Assembly: GCF_019048065.1 (NCBI RefSeq)
Contig: NZ_CP077291.1
Location: 1,736,001-1,800,000 of the forward strand
Reading direction: 5' to 3'
Length of the DNA stretch: 64,000 nucleotides
From: Citrobacter farmeri
GTDB taxonomy: Bacteria > Pseudomonadota > Gammaproteobacteria > Enterobacterales > Enterobacteriaceae
Shown here: in pieces, positions 11,677 to 21,369 of the stretch
Numbering within the stretch: the first letter of the stretch is position 1
How the letters are laid out: the number at the start of each line of letters is the position of its first letter
Notes under the pieces: model-generated
What the model was told of the DNA's origin: nothing
Seen by the model: only the letters and a program-made list of their open reading frames with translations
Databases searched by the model: none
Translations under genes and position numbers: made by a program

Positions 11677-13062
11677 TTAGCGGATTGAGAAACCGTTAGT
11701 CAGCACACAGCGACGGGAGCGAGCAAACGTGCGCGCCGACGTTGTCCCTTCACCGGTAGGCGTGGCGATAGTGAAGGTGGTAAATCCTTCGCCGCCGACG
11801 CCAATTCCCGCATAGGAGGGGCCATTTTTAACGAAAATGGAGGTCTGCAGGGTCCGCGCAGCGAGGTTCAGGCGGGACACATTTTGTGAGTGCATGATAG
11901 CGGTATGATGCAGCCCATCTTCCACTTTCAGTGCCAGCGACAGCGCGGCGTCAAAATCTTTTACCTTCACCACTGGCAGCATCGGCATCAACTGCTCACT
12001 GGTGACCCAGGTGTCATCCGTGCTGACGACGCCAATCAACAGGCGTGGCGCTTTTGCCGGGACCGGAATGCCGGCGGCGTCGAGCATGGCAGAAGGACTT
12101 TTACCGACCAGTTTTTTATTGGCTATGCCATCTGGCAAGCAGGTCGCGCGCAGTTTCTCTATATCGGCCGGACTGAGCAACAGAGCGCCGAAACTTTGCA
12201 TTTGCTGGATCAGTTGTTCCGCAACGGACTCCACCACAATCAGGCTCTTCTCTGAGATACAGGGCAGGTTGTAGTCAAACGACGCGCCGTTGATGATATC
12301 TTCTGCGGCCTTCACCAGGTCCGCGGTCTCATCGACGATGCATGGGGGATTCCCCGCGCCGGCGCCAATCACTTTCTTCCCGCTCTTCATGCCCATTGCC
12401 ACAATGCCCGGGCCACCGGTTATTGCCAGTACGGCAATTTTTGGATGCGCCATCATCTGCTGGGTGGCTTCAAATGTTGGTTCGGCAACGGTCACCACCA
12501 GATTGCGAATGCCACAGGTGCGAAACGCAATATCCTCAATCATGGCAATGAGCTTCAGCGATACCGCTTTGGCGCCCGGATGCGGACTGAAATAGACGCT
12601 GTTGCCCGCTGCCAGCATGCTGATGCTATTGTTGATAATGGTTTCCGTCGGGTTGGTGCTGGGGGCGACGGAGCCAATCACGCCAAACGGTGAATATTCA
12701 AACAGCACCATGCCGCCATCACCGGTGAGCGCGGTGGTGGTCAGGTCTTCGATACCCGGTGTGTTGTCCAGCGCAGCTTTGTTTTTGAGGAATTTATCTT
12801 CTTTGTTCCCCATTCCGGTTTCCGCTGCGCTTTCTGCTGCCAGGGTAGCCAGCTGTGGTGCCAGTTCTTCCCGGATGGCGCTGATAATGGCGCTGCGTGT
12901 TTTCAGGGGTGACTGCTGATAACGCAAGAACGCCTGGTGGGCGGCATTGACTGCTTCATCAACAGACTGAAAGATTCCGTTCCCTTTGATTTCAGTTTTC
13001 GCGGGAGCCAGTTGCTCGCTCAAAATGGTGCGGATGAGGGTTTCCAGTTCAGTAGTATTCAT
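11677..13062 (-). CDS. pduP: CoA-acylating propionaldehyde dehydrogenase PduP
   Basis: A 461-residue aldehyde dehydrogenase that converts propionaldehyde to propionyl-CoA with NAD+. The first 18 residues (NTTELETLIRTILSEQL) form the amphipathic targeting helix that directs PduP into the microcompartment. The catalytic cysteine is C268 in NLPCIS. It overlaps pduO by 4 bp (coupled translation). Confidence 0.97.
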   Translation of the reverse strand: MNTTELETLIRTILSEQLAPAKTEIKGNGIFQSVDEAVNAAHQAFLRYQQSPLKTRSAIISAIREELAPQLATLAAESAAETGMGNKEDKFLKNKAALDNTPGIEDLTTTALTGDGGMVLFEYSPFGVIGSVAPSTNPTETIINNSISMLAAGNSVYFSPHPGAKAVSLKLIAMIEDIAFRTCGIRNLVVTVAEPTFEATQQMMAHPKIAVLAITGGPGIVAMGMKSGKKVIGAGAGNPPCIVDETADLVKAAEDIINGASFDYNLPCISEKSLIVVESVAEQLIQQMQSFGALLLSPADIEKLRATCLPDGIANKKLVGKSPSAMLDAAGIPVPAKAPRLLIGVVSTDDTWVTSEQLMPMLPVVKVKDFDAALSLALKVEDGLHHTAIMHSQNVSRLNLAARTLQTSIFVKNGPSYAGIGVGGEGFTTFTIATPTGEGTTSARTFARSRRCVLTNGFSIR

Positions 13063-14066
13063 TGATGTGTTCTCACGTTTATTGCTGCAATGGCAGCCTG
13101 TGCAATGTCCATGTCCTGTTCAACGCTTCCTCCGCTGATACCAAGACCCCCAATAAGCAATCCATCACGCCATAGTGCGTAGCCGCCGCCAAATGTGACG
13201 ACTTTTCCCTGCATATGACTTTCCAGTCCGTACAACGGTGCGCCGGGCTGAACCACCGACGCGAGTTCATGAGTCGCGGTTTTCATCGCCACGGCGGTCC
13301 AGGCTTTTTTCGGTGCCAGTTCGCTGCTAACCAGCAGAGCGTCCGGCATCCGCCAGGTGACAGCTTCTGTGCCGTGGGCGTCAACAATACTGACGACCAC
13401 CGGGACGTTTAAGGCTTGCGCCCGCTCGACGGCGGCGCGGGTTAACTGATGGAGATCGCCAAAAGAAAGCGACATCGCAGATTCCTTTTTGACAGGGGCG
13501 TGACCGGTCGCCAGATAGCGTTTCGTCACTTCCCGGATAATCGTGTCCTGATGAGCGTCGTGATCTTCCGCGCGCGCCAGCGCATACAAGCAGTCTGACA
13601 GGCGATTGATATAACGCATCAGCACATGCCTTACGCTGACATCGGCAGCGAGTTCCACCAGACGGCGTTCAGCCCGGCGCGCCAGCGTACGGGCAAAATG
13701 CAAGCGGCTTGCGGCTTCACTGCGGCCTGGCAGAATAAAACTGCGCAAGGGCGCGACGCGTCCCATCGCGGTATCGATGGCCGCTTCCAGCGCGGCAATT
13801 TCCTCAGAGCTGATATAGCGTCGGTCCGCTGAAGGTTGCTCGCTTTCACTGGCAAGCTCAGCGCTGAACCAGAAAATTTGCAGTTGAATGGCCTCCAGCA
13901 GCGCGCGATGTTGCGTGTTGCGGGTGGCGCAGACACACAGGCTCAGCGCGGCGTTAAGCTCATCGAGCGTGCCGTATGCTTCCACTCGGGGGTGCGTTTT
14001 ACTGACGCGCTGTCCGGTAAAGAGCGCCGTGGTACCAGCGTCGCCTGTGCGGGTATAAATCGCCAT
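13059..14066 (-). CDS. pduO: ATP:cob(I)alamin adenosyltransferase PduO
   Basis: A 335-residue two-domain protein. Residues 1 to about 190 form the PduO-type adenosyltransferase domain with the ATP-binding TGDAGTTALFTG at the N-terminus. About 200-335 is a GlcG/HbpS-like domain reported to bind heme. It regenerates adenosylcobalamin for the diol dehydratase using cob(I)alamin supplied by PduS. Confidence 0.96.
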   Translation of the reverse strand: MAIYTRTGDAGTTALFTGQRVSKTHPRVEAYGTLDELNAALSLCVCATRNTQHRALLEAIQLQIFWFSAELASESEQPSADRRYISSEEIAALEAAIDTAMGRVAPLRSFILPGRSEAASRLHFARTLARRAERRLVELAADVSVRHVLMRYINRLSDCLYALARAEDHDAHQDTIIREVTKRYLATGHAPVKKESAMSLSFGDLHQLTRAAVERAQALNVPVVVSIVDAHGTEAVTWRMPDALLVSSELAPKKAWTAVAMKTATHELASVVQPGAPLYGLESHMQGKVVTFGGGYALWRDGLLIGGLGISGGSVEQDMDIAQAAIAAINVRTHQ

Positions 14067-14075
14067 AACTCCCCC

Positions 14076-14351
14076 TTAACGAGAAAGCGTGTCGACAATG
14101 CCGACAACGGCCAGATCGATGGCCTCATTCGGCCCGGAAAAAACATGCCTGGCGCTGGAGCCGCTGCTCAGGAGCACCAGTTCGCCAACGCCTGCGCCAA
14201 CAGAATCAACGGCGACTTCATCGCCTGCCGTCGGATTCGCCGGCAGTTCACCGTCGGCACTGACCCGGCGTACCAGCAGAAGTTTTTTACCGACCAACGA
14301 GGGCGATTTTTGCGTGGATACCACCGCGCCTGTAACACGTGCCAGATGCAT
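14076..14351 (-). CDS. pduN: Microcompartment vertex protein PduN
   Basis: A 91-residue EutN/CcmL-family (BMV) protein that forms pentamers capping the vertices of the polyhedral shell. It is full length for the family and starts MHLARVTG. It lies between pduM and pduO with gaps of only a few bases. Confidence 0.96.
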   Translation of the reverse strand: MHLARVTGAVVSTQKSPSLVGKKLLLVRRVSADGELPANPTAGDEVAVDSVGAGVGELVLLSSGSSARHVFSGPNEAIDLAVVGIVDTLSR

Positions 14352-14354
14352 GGT

Positions 14355-14846
14355 TCACTCCTGCTTAATCAAGTGGATGTGGCGTGAACTCGCGGTCTCG
14401 CGAGCCAGCGCGGTAACAACACATTTGCGATGCAGCACCAGTAATCCTGAGGGTAACCGGGCAACATCGGCATAACTTAACAGTCGGGTAGGGTGCAACA
14501 TGATCGGCTGACCCTGTTCATCGCAGAGAACCAGCGGCAGTCGGGCCAGTTTCTTCACCGGCAATGCGGGCAACAATCGACGTTGCACTGAGAGTTGCAC
14601 CCGAAGACCAAATGCCAGGGCCTCATGGATCATGACGGCACTGACATGCGACGAATCGTTGTCGGCAATCTGTTCCAGCAGAGGCAGATCGACCTGCAAA
14701 ATATGCAGAGAGGCGTACTGACAAAACAGGGTGCGGGAAGGGGTTTCCCGCAGTTGCGCGACGCTCAGCGTGACGGTACTTTGCGCACGTCGTTGCAGGC
14801 GGGAGACCACCTCTTCGACGATTCGCTGCAACAGATCGCCGTTCAT
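14355..14846 (-). CDS. pduM: Microcompartment assembly protein PduM
   Basis: A 163-residue protein matching PduM, needed in Salmonella for correct microcompartment structure; no enzymatic activity is known. The N-terminus (NGDLLQRIVEEVVSRLQ) can form an amphipathic helix like the cargo-targeting peptides elsewhere in this operon. It overlaps pduL by 4 bp. Confidence 0.92.
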   Translation of the reverse strand: MNGDLLQRIVEEVVSRLQRRAQSTVTLSVAQLRETPSRTLFCQYASLHILQVDLPLLEQIADNDSSHVSAVMIHEALAFGLRVQLSVQRRLLPALPVKKLARLPLVLCDEQGQPIMLHPTRLLSYADVARLPSGLLVLHRKCVVTALARETASSRHIHLIKQE

Positions 14847-15475
14847 CGCGGCGTCACCAGTGTGACAAAAGCATTGGCGTCATCAGCCCCGGCAGCATTG
14901 GCTTCGTCGGTATCAATATGCATTTCCAGACGCATATCAGGGGAAACGCGAACCGCAACGTTATCGAAGATTAGCCGACGATCGGTTCCCTCAATGGCGA
15001 CACTGACGCTATCGCCGTGGGCAACACGCAGGATCAGCGCATCCAGCGGTGACATGTGAATGTGGCGCTGGGCGACGATCACGCCAGAGGGAAGCTCCAC
15101 TTCGCCAAAGGGACTCACGAGGCGAATACCCGGCGTTCCTTTGAGATTACCGGACATCCGTAATGGCGCGGCGATGCCCAGCGTTCTGGCATCCGTGCGC
15201 GAAATCTCCACCTGGCTGGTGCTACGCAGCGGCCCCAGCAGGCGGACATTTTTCAGTTGACCTTTTGGACCCACTAACGTGACGGTCTGCTCAGCCGCGT
15301 ACTGTCCCGGTTGCAGGAGTCCTTTTTTCTCACTAATCGGATGTCCCGGAAAAAGACGGGAATAATCCTCAGCGCTAAGGTGGATATGACGGTTGGAAAC
15401 GCCCAGTGGAATAGGGCGATCCCGTAATTCATTCAGCACTTTGCTGACCGTCGTCTCCAGAAGTTGCTTATCCAT
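14843..15475 (-). CDS. pduL: Phosphate propanoyltransferase PduL
   Basis: A 210-residue zinc enzyme that converts propionyl-CoA to propionyl phosphate and recycles CoA inside the compartment. It has the two PduL metal motifs, NRHIHLS (H30, H32) and QRHIHMS (H138, H140), and an N-terminal amphipathic encapsulation peptide (DKQLLETTVSKVLNEL). Confidence 0.96.
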   Translation of the reverse strand: MDKQLLETTVSKVLNELRDRPIPLGVSNRHIHLSAEDYSRLFPGHPISEKKGLLQPGQYAAEQTVTLVGPKGQLKNVRLLGPLRSTSQVEISRTDARTLGIAAPLRMSGNLKGTPGIRLVSPFGEVELPSGVIVAQRHIHMSPLDALILRVAHGDSVSVAIEGTDRRLIFDNVAVRVSPDMRLEMHIDTDEANAAGADDANAFVTLVTPR

Positions 15476-15480
15476 TACGC

Positions 15481-15972
15481 TTAACCTCGTTTACCTGAAT
15501 GCAGGCAGAGCGACCGGGGTTCGCCTTTCTGGCGCTTACAGGCCGGGTCCAGACACAAATTGCAGCTGATAATCCCGTCTTCAGGCGCCGCTTCCGGTGC
15601 TGACTCTTCTACAACGACTTCAGTTTCAGGTTCTTTGATGGGGGCTGGTACGGGCTCCGGTGCAGACACCGTTGCGGGTGTTGGTACAGGTGCCGGGGTG
15701 GCAGCCATCGCCCGGGAGAGAATGCCCTCGCCGGGTCTGGCGATCACTTTGTGCGCGACCAGGCCATCTTGCTGTTCGGCGAGATGAGCACCGGTGATGA
15801 TGGCAGACTGTACTGATGCCACATCACCGGCGATCTTGATCACCGTCCAGCCTGAACCGTTGGTTTTTTCAAGGCCAACCAGCGTGATGGAAGCCGCTTT
15901 CGCCATGGCATCTGCGCAACAAATGGCTAATGCCAGACCACTAACTTCGAGTAATCCCAGTGATTGCTTCAC
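15481..15972 (-). CDS. pduK: Shell protein PduK with C-terminal cysteine motif
   Basis: A 163-residue shell protein. Residues 1 to about 88 form a BMC domain, followed by a Pro/Ala-rich linker (about 90-130) and a C-terminal tail with C137, C140, C145 and C156, a spacing that suggests a metal or Fe-S site. This layout is typical of PduK, which helps link or position compartments in the cell. Confidence 0.94.
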   Translation of the reverse strand: MKQSLGLLEVSGLALAICCADAMAKAASITLVGLEKTNGSGWTVIKIAGDVASVQSAIITGAHLAEQQDGLVAHKVIARPGEGILSRAMAATPAPVPTPATVSAPEPVPAPIKEPETEVVVEESAPEAAPEDGIISCNLCLDPACKRQKGEPRSLCLHSGKRG

Positions 15973-15995
15973 GCTGTGCTCCTTTTCGATAATGC

Positions 15996-16271
15996 TCAGG
16001 CCGATTTCGGTAAAATAGCCTCAACGTCGCTGTGCGGACGCGGGATAACGTGGCTGGATTTCACCTCACCCACGACGCTTGCTGCCGCGCAGCCCGCATC
16101 AACAGCGGCTTTAACGGCGCCGACGTCACCGCGAACCATGACGGTCACCAGACCGGAGCCGATTTTTTCGTAACCGACCAGTTGCACGTTGGCGGATTTC
16201 ACCATGGCATCTGCGGCTTCAATCGCGCCGACCAACCCTTTTGTTTCAACCAGACCCAGTGCGTTATTCAT
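15996..16271 (-). CDS. pduJ: Major shell protein PduJ
   Basis: A 91-residue single-BMC-domain hexameric shell protein, closely similar to PduA in this operon (shared [13 protein letters not shown] and [13 protein letters not shown] segments). The start at 16271 matches the family N-terminus MNNALGLVE; an in-frame ATG 27 bases upstream is less likely. Confidence 0.97.
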   Translation of the reverse strand: MNNALGLVETKGLVGAIEAADAMVKSANVQLVGYEKIGSGLVTVMVRGDVGAVKAAVDAGCAAASVVGEVKSSHVIPRPHSDVEAILPKSA

Positions 16272-16290
16272 ACTGCAATTCTCCTGTGGA

Positions 16291-16641
16291 TTAAGCATTG
16301 AGATCCCGGAAGGGGATCCCTTTGACTAACCTTGCCGCGTTGTTTCCAGTACTTCGCCGGTCAAGGCTGTTTTGGCGATACGTCAGCGTAAAAAGCGGCG
16401 CTGAAGTGGGTAAATTTTTGTAGTGCACCACCAGGGTTTCTTCGTTGCAGGCGATACCAACCAGCAGCGGTGACATGCGGGCTGCCTGCCATGCGCTCTG
16501 AACGACTTCTCCCGCCGCCTGGTGTTGAATCACAAACGGGATGCCTTCTTCTTCGATGCCGAGCAACACTTCTTTCCAGACTGAAAGACAGTCGCCGATA
16601 GTCGAAATCACAATGGCGGGCGTGGTGACGCTACTGTCCAT
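16291..16641 (-). CDS. pduH: Diol dehydratase reactivase small subunit PduH
   Basis: A 116-residue small subunit of the reactivating factor that swaps damaged cobalamin out of diol dehydratase, working with PduG. Sequence and length match the family, ending in [12 protein letters not shown]. The start overlaps the pduG stop by 11 bp, which decides against the longer in-frame opening upstream. Confidence 0.95.
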   Translation of the reverse strand: MDSSVTTPAIVISTIGDCLSVWKEVLLGIEEEGIPFVIQHQAAGEVVQSAWQAARMSPLLVGIACNEETLVVHYKNLPTSAPLFTLTYRQNSLDRRSTGNNAARLVKGIPFRDLNA

Positions 16642-18463
16642 GGACAAACTCCTTATGCCAGGAGAGGATGAGCCCCGTCGCCACTGCGTTTCGCGGACCT
16701 TCGGTGCCGCGAATATTTCCGCGTCCGGCAACCAGTCGATAATGCGCCAGGGCATCCGTCACCAGTTGCGGCACTTCAAAGTCCAGCGAGGAGCCGCCCA
16801 CCAGAACGACAAACGGAATGTCGCGGATATTGCCCGTCGGGCTGACCTGTCGCAGTGCGCGCAGAGCATTAGTGACAAACACACGCTCTTTGGCACTGCG
16901 GCGAATAGCGCGAACTTTTTCCAGCGCGAGATCGCCGGGCAGAGGCACCAGTTCATCCGGCTTGACCACGCAGACGCGGGCAAACACCGCAGGAGGAAGC
17001 GGAGTCGGGAAGAACTGAACGCTGCCGTCTTCGTGACGCAAATGGAACAGGCTTTCGACCTTGGCTAACGGATACTTTTTGATCTCTTCCGCCAGATAGC
17101 GGTCATCGAGTCCCAGTTCCCGGGCGATGATCATGGTGACCATGTCGCCAGCCCCGGCGAGGTGCGTGGCGATAATTTCGCCTTTAGGATTAATGATGGA
17201 GGCGTCTGTCGAGCCAGCACCTAAATCCAGAATCGCCAGCGGACGCGTGGTCCCGGGCGTAGTGAGTGCGCCCAAAATCGCCGCTTCAGCTTCTGCGCCG
17301 CCGACCTGGACGTCCACGTTCAGCTTTTCTTTAATTTCGCTGGCGATCATTGCCATCTGTAGGCGGTCTGATTTCACCATCGATGCGATACCGACGGCCT
17401 GTTCCAGCGAAAACTCGCCGGCCAGTCCGCCGGTGACGCTGACCGGAACGGAAGTATCGACGGCCAGCAAATCCTGGATAAAAATTTCGTTGCTTGGCTT
17501 GTTGGTCAGTTCCGCCATTGTCTGGCGAACGTGTTCCAGCATGCCGCCAATATTGGTGCCCGCTTCCCCGGTGACGTTGTCCAGTTTCGGGCATTCGCCT
17601 ACCGCCTTCATAATGGCGTCGGCACCAGCAGCGACATCAACGCGTAGCGTACGCCCTTGAGACTGCAGCTCGATGTTTCCGGCAGGAATAGCACGCGCTT
17701 TAACATCTCCCGAAGGCGTTTTCACCACCACGGCGGAGCGGTTGCCAATCAGTGCTCGCGCCATCGGAACAATGTTTTTGGTCTCGTCCGCATTGAGATT
17801 AAACACCGTCGCGATGCCATAAGGGTTTGACAGCGTTTCGATAACCTTACCGGGTACGGCGACCTCAATGGCGGCCAGCATTCCGAGCGGAATGCGGTCG
17901 ATGTACAGCACTTCGTCAACGATGGGCAGGGTTTTTTCCAGTCGGTTACTGACCAGAACGCCATCGTCCTGTTGTAAAATGACACCGGTTAACTGGTAAC
18001 CGGCACGGACAGAGGCGTTAATCATGGTGGCGACATCAGCGAAATCGAAGGCCGATGACACCACCAGAATTAACGGGGTATCCGCCGGTCGGGTGAGTAA
18101 CTCTTCCGGCGTAATCGTGATCCCCACACCAAGACCGACACCGCCCGGCGTTTTCGGGTTATGACCGATCATGGTGGATTCGGTGATGATGGTTTCCGTG
18201 ATGGTTTCCATCGCGACATCACCAATCACCGGGGTGGCTTCATTGATACGGATAAGCGAGATATCGCTGACATTGATGCCCGCATTGTTAGCCGCAAGCG
18301 TAAGCGCCTCCTGAATCCCAAACACATTACGCAATGTGCCTTTTATCCCGGTGGTTTCCGCCAGCGCGCTACCGGTAATGGTGAGCACGCCAGTGCCATC
18401 CAGCGTCGCCAGCGCGACTTCTGTGGATGAGTTGCCGATATCAATGCCAGCTATATATCTCAT
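16631..18463 (-). CDS. pduG: Diol dehydratase reactivase large subunit PduG
   Basis: A 610-residue actin-like ATPase that, with PduH, reactivates inactivated diol dehydratase by ATP-driven cofactor exchange. The phosphate-binding motif IDIGNSSTEVAL begins near residue 6, and a second nucleotide-binding stretch LDLGAGSTDASI lies in the middle. Confidence 0.97.
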   Translation of the reverse strand: MRYIAGIDIGNSSTEVALATLDGTGVLTITGSALAETTGIKGTLRNVFGIQEALTLAANNAGINVSDISLIRINEATPVIGDVAMETITETIITESTMIGHNPKTPGGVGLGVGITITPEELLTRPADTPLILVVSSAFDFADVATMINASVRAGYQLTGVILQQDDGVLVSNRLEKTLPIVDEVLYIDRIPLGMLAAIEVAVPGKVIETLSNPYGIATVFNLNADETKNIVPMARALIGNRSAVVVKTPSGDVKARAIPAGNIELQSQGRTLRVDVAAGADAIMKAVGECPKLDNVTGEAGTNIGGMLEHVRQTMAELTNKPSNEIFIQDLLAVDTSVPVSVTGGLAGEFSLEQAVGIASMVKSDRLQMAMIASEIKEKLNVDVQVGGAEAEAAILGALTTPGTTRPLAILDLGAGSTDASIINPKGEIIATHLAGAGDMVTMIIARELGLDDRYLAEEIKKYPLAKVESLFHLRHEDGSVQFFPTPLPPAVFARVCVVKPDELVPLPGDLALEKVRAIRRSAKERVFVTNALRALRQVSPTGNIRDIPFVVLVGGSSLDFEVPQLVTDALAHYRLVAGRGNIRGTEGPRNAVATGLILSWHKEFVHGQ

Positions 18464-18472
18464 GACCTTTCC

Positions 18473-18994
18473 TTAGTCGTCGCCTTTCAGTTTCTTACGC
18501 TCGACATACAACACCGCAGCTTCACGAACAAACGCGGCGCAGATTTTGGCCTGATAGCGATTTTCAAGATCGTCCGCAATCGCGAGCAGTTCTTCTTTCG
18601 TTGAACGGTAAGGACGCAGGGCGTTATAGATCTCAAGAATGCGATCGTCCGGTACAGCCGTCAGTTCTGCGGCGCGCTCAAAGTTCATTGCCAGGCGGTC
18701 ACGTCCGGCATCTTTGGCGATAGCCGCCTGAATGCGCAGCGTTTCCGGTGTGATACGCATATCCTGCGCGGTCACTTTGTTGCTCAGAACGTTTTCGAGA
18801 GTGAACTCATCCAGCGTTTTGTTGGTAGCCGTTTTGACCCACTCAGGATGCTTACTGGCGAGCGGATAGTCGGTCACTTTTGCGGTCTGGGTCGTACTGC
18901 TCGAACCAGTTGCCGGGGCAGATGTGTCGCCCTGTAGACTGTTCATGCGACTCAACACATCCCGTACCATCGATTCAATTGCATCGGTATTCAT
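18473..18994 (-). CDS. pduE: Propanediol dehydratase small subunit PduE
   Basis: A 173-residue gamma subunit of adenosylcobalamin-dependent diol dehydratase. The N-terminal helix (NTDAIESMVRDVLSRM) followed by a low-complexity linker precedes the conserved core (LASKHPEWVKTATNKTLDE). It follows pduD closely. Confidence 0.97.
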   Translation of the reverse strand: MNTDAIESMVRDVLSRMNSLQGDTSAPATGSSSTTQTAKVTDYPLASKHPEWVKTATNKTLDEFTLENVLSNKVTAQDMRITPETLRIQAAIAKDAGRDRLAMNFERAAELTAVPDDRILEIYNALRPYRSTKEELLAIADDLENRYQAKICAAFVREAAVLYVERKKLKGDD

Positions 18995-19007
18995 AAAGGG
19001 ATCCTTA

Positions 19008-19676
19008 TTAAAGCGCCACGCGCAGTTCCTGCGGATTTTTGCCCGTCACGACGTACTTCGTCTCTTTAATGTGCAAAATGGCGGATTTAGCCTGATATTT
19101 CGGGCGCGCCATCTGATCGTTCAGCGTCGGAACCGGCTGCGGTGATTCACGCTTGGCATAACGCGCAGCGTTTTTACCAATCTGGCGATAGGTTTCCAGC
19201 GTCAGCAGCGGTGCCTGCGGGAACAGCTCCAGGTTGGACAGCGGAGGCAGTCCCTGTTGGTGGATGACCGTCGTGCCTTTTGACTGGATGCCGATAGAGA
19301 TGCCGGAGCCACTCAGACGGTTACCCTCCACGGCAACGAAGGCCACGTCGGATGATTTAAAGCAGCGAATTACACGCGCTTTGATGCCTTCTTCTTCAAT
19401 ACCGGCAATCACTTCACGCAGAATGTTCTTGTGCGGCAAACCGACGATGTTAACGGTCTGGGAAAGGCCAAACGCCGGGCCGACAGCAATGATCACTTCA
19501 TCCTGTTGCGTACCTTGTTTTGCCTCGCCAATTTCCGTCAGAAAACTGTCACCGGCCGGAGCAGCAGGCGCGGCTGACGTTCCCGGCGCGCGAAACGAGA
19601 CGGGTTTATCGCTGGTCTGCATTTCGGACAGAACGTCTTCGATAATCTGGCGCAGCAATTTTTCATTAATTTCCAT
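19008..19676 (-). CDS. pduD: Propanediol dehydratase medium subunit PduD
   Basis: A 222-residue beta subunit of diol dehydratase. The N-terminal helix ([18 protein letters not shown]) is the known signal that brings the whole dehydratase into the microcompartment; the remaining residues form the Rossmann-like cobalamin-contacting domain. It lies 10 bp after pduC. Confidence 0.97.
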   Translation of the reverse strand: MEINEKLLRQIIEDVLSEMQTSDKPVSFRAPGTSAAPAAPAGDSFLTEIGEAKQGTQQDEVIIAVGPAFGLSQTVNIVGLPHKNILREVIAGIEEEGIKARVIRCFKSSDVAFVAVEGNRLSGSGISIGIQSKGTTVIHQQGLPPLSNLELFPQAPLLTLETYRQIGKNAARYAKRESPQPVPTLNDQMARPKYQAKSAILHIKETKYVVTGKNPQELRVAL

Positions 19677-19686
19677 TGTTCACCCC

Positions 19687-21351
19687 TTAGCCAAGCTCGT
19701 TGGGATCAAGTGCGCCAGGGATGTTCTTAATTTCTTCCCAGCGTTCGCCTTGCAGGCGATAACCTGTTGCCGGACCGGCATAATCGTTGACATCATTGAC
19801 TGCAGAGAGCACTTGTCCGTCGCCGACGATAATGGCGGAGGTATGCAGATAGTCCCCGGTTAACTTGGCTTTCTGGATGTTGAGCATGTCCTGCGCGACA
19901 TCGGTAAAGCCGCCCTGAGCCAGCGCTTTCACCACTTCCAGACCGTTGCGGTTTTTGTTGATGATTTCCTGTGCAAACTTAATGTCCTCAACGATGTTAC
20001 GTTCAGGCATATCTTTTGAACCGTGTGCGTAGGTTGCGGCTTCGACTTCTTCATCCGTAATCGGCGGCAGACCCATACCGGCGAAAACCGCCTGCAGAGC
20101 ACGTGCTGCTTTGTTACGGATAGCGATAACGTCCTCTTCACGCACCGGACGCAGACCGCCGTCCACTTTCAGGTCACGCTGGATAACGTTGTAGTCATCG
20201 AAGTCTTCTGCATCTTCGTTGGAGCCCGCAAACATGTTGTCGTAGTTCGGTACGGCGGAATAACCAGAGGAGATAAAGTCGGTACCCGGCAGGAACTGCA
20301 TCAGCAGACGTGCGGTACGACGCATATCGGAGTGGGTGAAGGTCTGGTCGTTACTGGAAGCGCATTCCAGATCCAGTGATGAACAGATCAGGTTTTCTGC
20401 CAGCACCGCACGGATCCCTGATGGCACCGCGGACGGAACGCCGATGCAGCTCACGGAGCCGTTCTGCAGACCCTGCACACCTGCCGCTTTGGTGATGTAA
20501 ATGCAACGGGCTTCCAGATACAGCATGGATTTGCCTTCGGCATAGCCCATCTGCACCTCGGAACCTGAACCGGAGGTGAAACGCATTTTCAAACCACGGG
20601 AAGCGTAAGAAGACGCGAGGAAACCTTTTGACCACGGCGTATCATCGCCATCAGTAAAGACCGGTTCAGTACCGTAGACGGAAATGGTTTCGGCGTAGCA
20701 GGTATGGCCCAGCATGCCGAGTTTCAGTTCAGTGGCTTCTTCCAGCGAACATTGCGTCAACACGCCCGGACGACCGACCTGAGAACCGACGAGCAGAGCA
20801 ATGGCGTTGAACGGGGCATAACGTGCCACGGCTACGGTAGTCTCTTGCTCATCAAAACCGCGCCATGCGCCTTCTGCTGCGTCGGCAGCAATCTGTACCG
20901 GGTTATCTTTGACGTTGGTGACGTGTGCCTGTTGAGAAGGCGTACGACGAGCGCGCATTTTTTGCATCGCCATCATCATCTCAACCACGTTCATGTGTGA
21001 AACCACTTCGACAATTTTTGCCGGGGTCATCGCCGTTGTCAGTGGCACAATGTCGCGACGCTTCACGTTAGGATCGCACAGCATGTTGGCGAGCTTAACG
21101 GAGTCCATCGCCATCACTTCTTCTGCACGCGCCAGGTTGATGCCGTAGCGGGCAATAAAATGGTCAATCAGGTCAAACTGGCTGACTGATTTTCCGTCGA
21201 GTTCGGTGACTGCACCGTTAACGATTTTAATCGACGGTTTAGGATCGTTCGGGCTTTCCATCGCAATGAAGCCTTCTTCGATCCACTCCTTAACGAATCC
21301 GTCCTGATTGACAGGGCGTTTCGCCAGTGCTTCAAATCTTTTCGATCTCAT
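19687..21351 (-). CDS. pduC: Propanediol dehydratase large subunit PduC
   Basis: A 554-residue catalytic TIM-barrel subunit of adenosylcobalamin-dependent diol dehydratase, which converts 1,2-propanediol to propionaldehyde. Full length, highly conserved from MRSKRFEALAKRPVNQDG to the C-terminus, with no internal disruption. It is the entry enzyme of the pathway. Confidence 0.98.
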   Translation of the reverse strand: MRSKRFEALAKRPVNQDGFVKEWIEEGFIAMESPNDPKPSIKIVNGAVTELDGKSVSQFDLIDHFIARYGINLARAEEVMAMDSVKLANMLCDPNVKRRDIVPLTTAMTPAKIVEVVSHMNVVEMMMAMQKMRARRTPSQQAHVTNVKDNPVQIAADAAEGAWRGFDEQETTVAVARYAPFNAIALLVGSQVGRPGVLTQCSLEEATELKLGMLGHTCYAETISVYGTEPVFTDGDDTPWSKGFLASSYASRGLKMRFTSGSGSEVQMGYAEGKSMLYLEARCIYITKAAGVQGLQNGSVSCIGVPSAVPSGIRAVLAENLICSSLDLECASSNDQTFTHSDMRRTARLLMQFLPGTDFISSGYSAVPNYDNMFAGSNEDAEDFDDYNVIQRDLKVDGGLRPVREEDVIAIRNKAARALQAVFAGMGLPPITDEEVEAATYAHGSKDMPERNIVEDIKFAQEIINKNRNGLEVVKALAQGGFTDVAQDMLNIQKAKLTGDYLHTSAIIVGDGQVLSAVNDVNDYAGPATGYRLQGERWEEIKNIPGALDPNELG

Positions 21352-21369
21352 GAATGAGCCTCACGGATA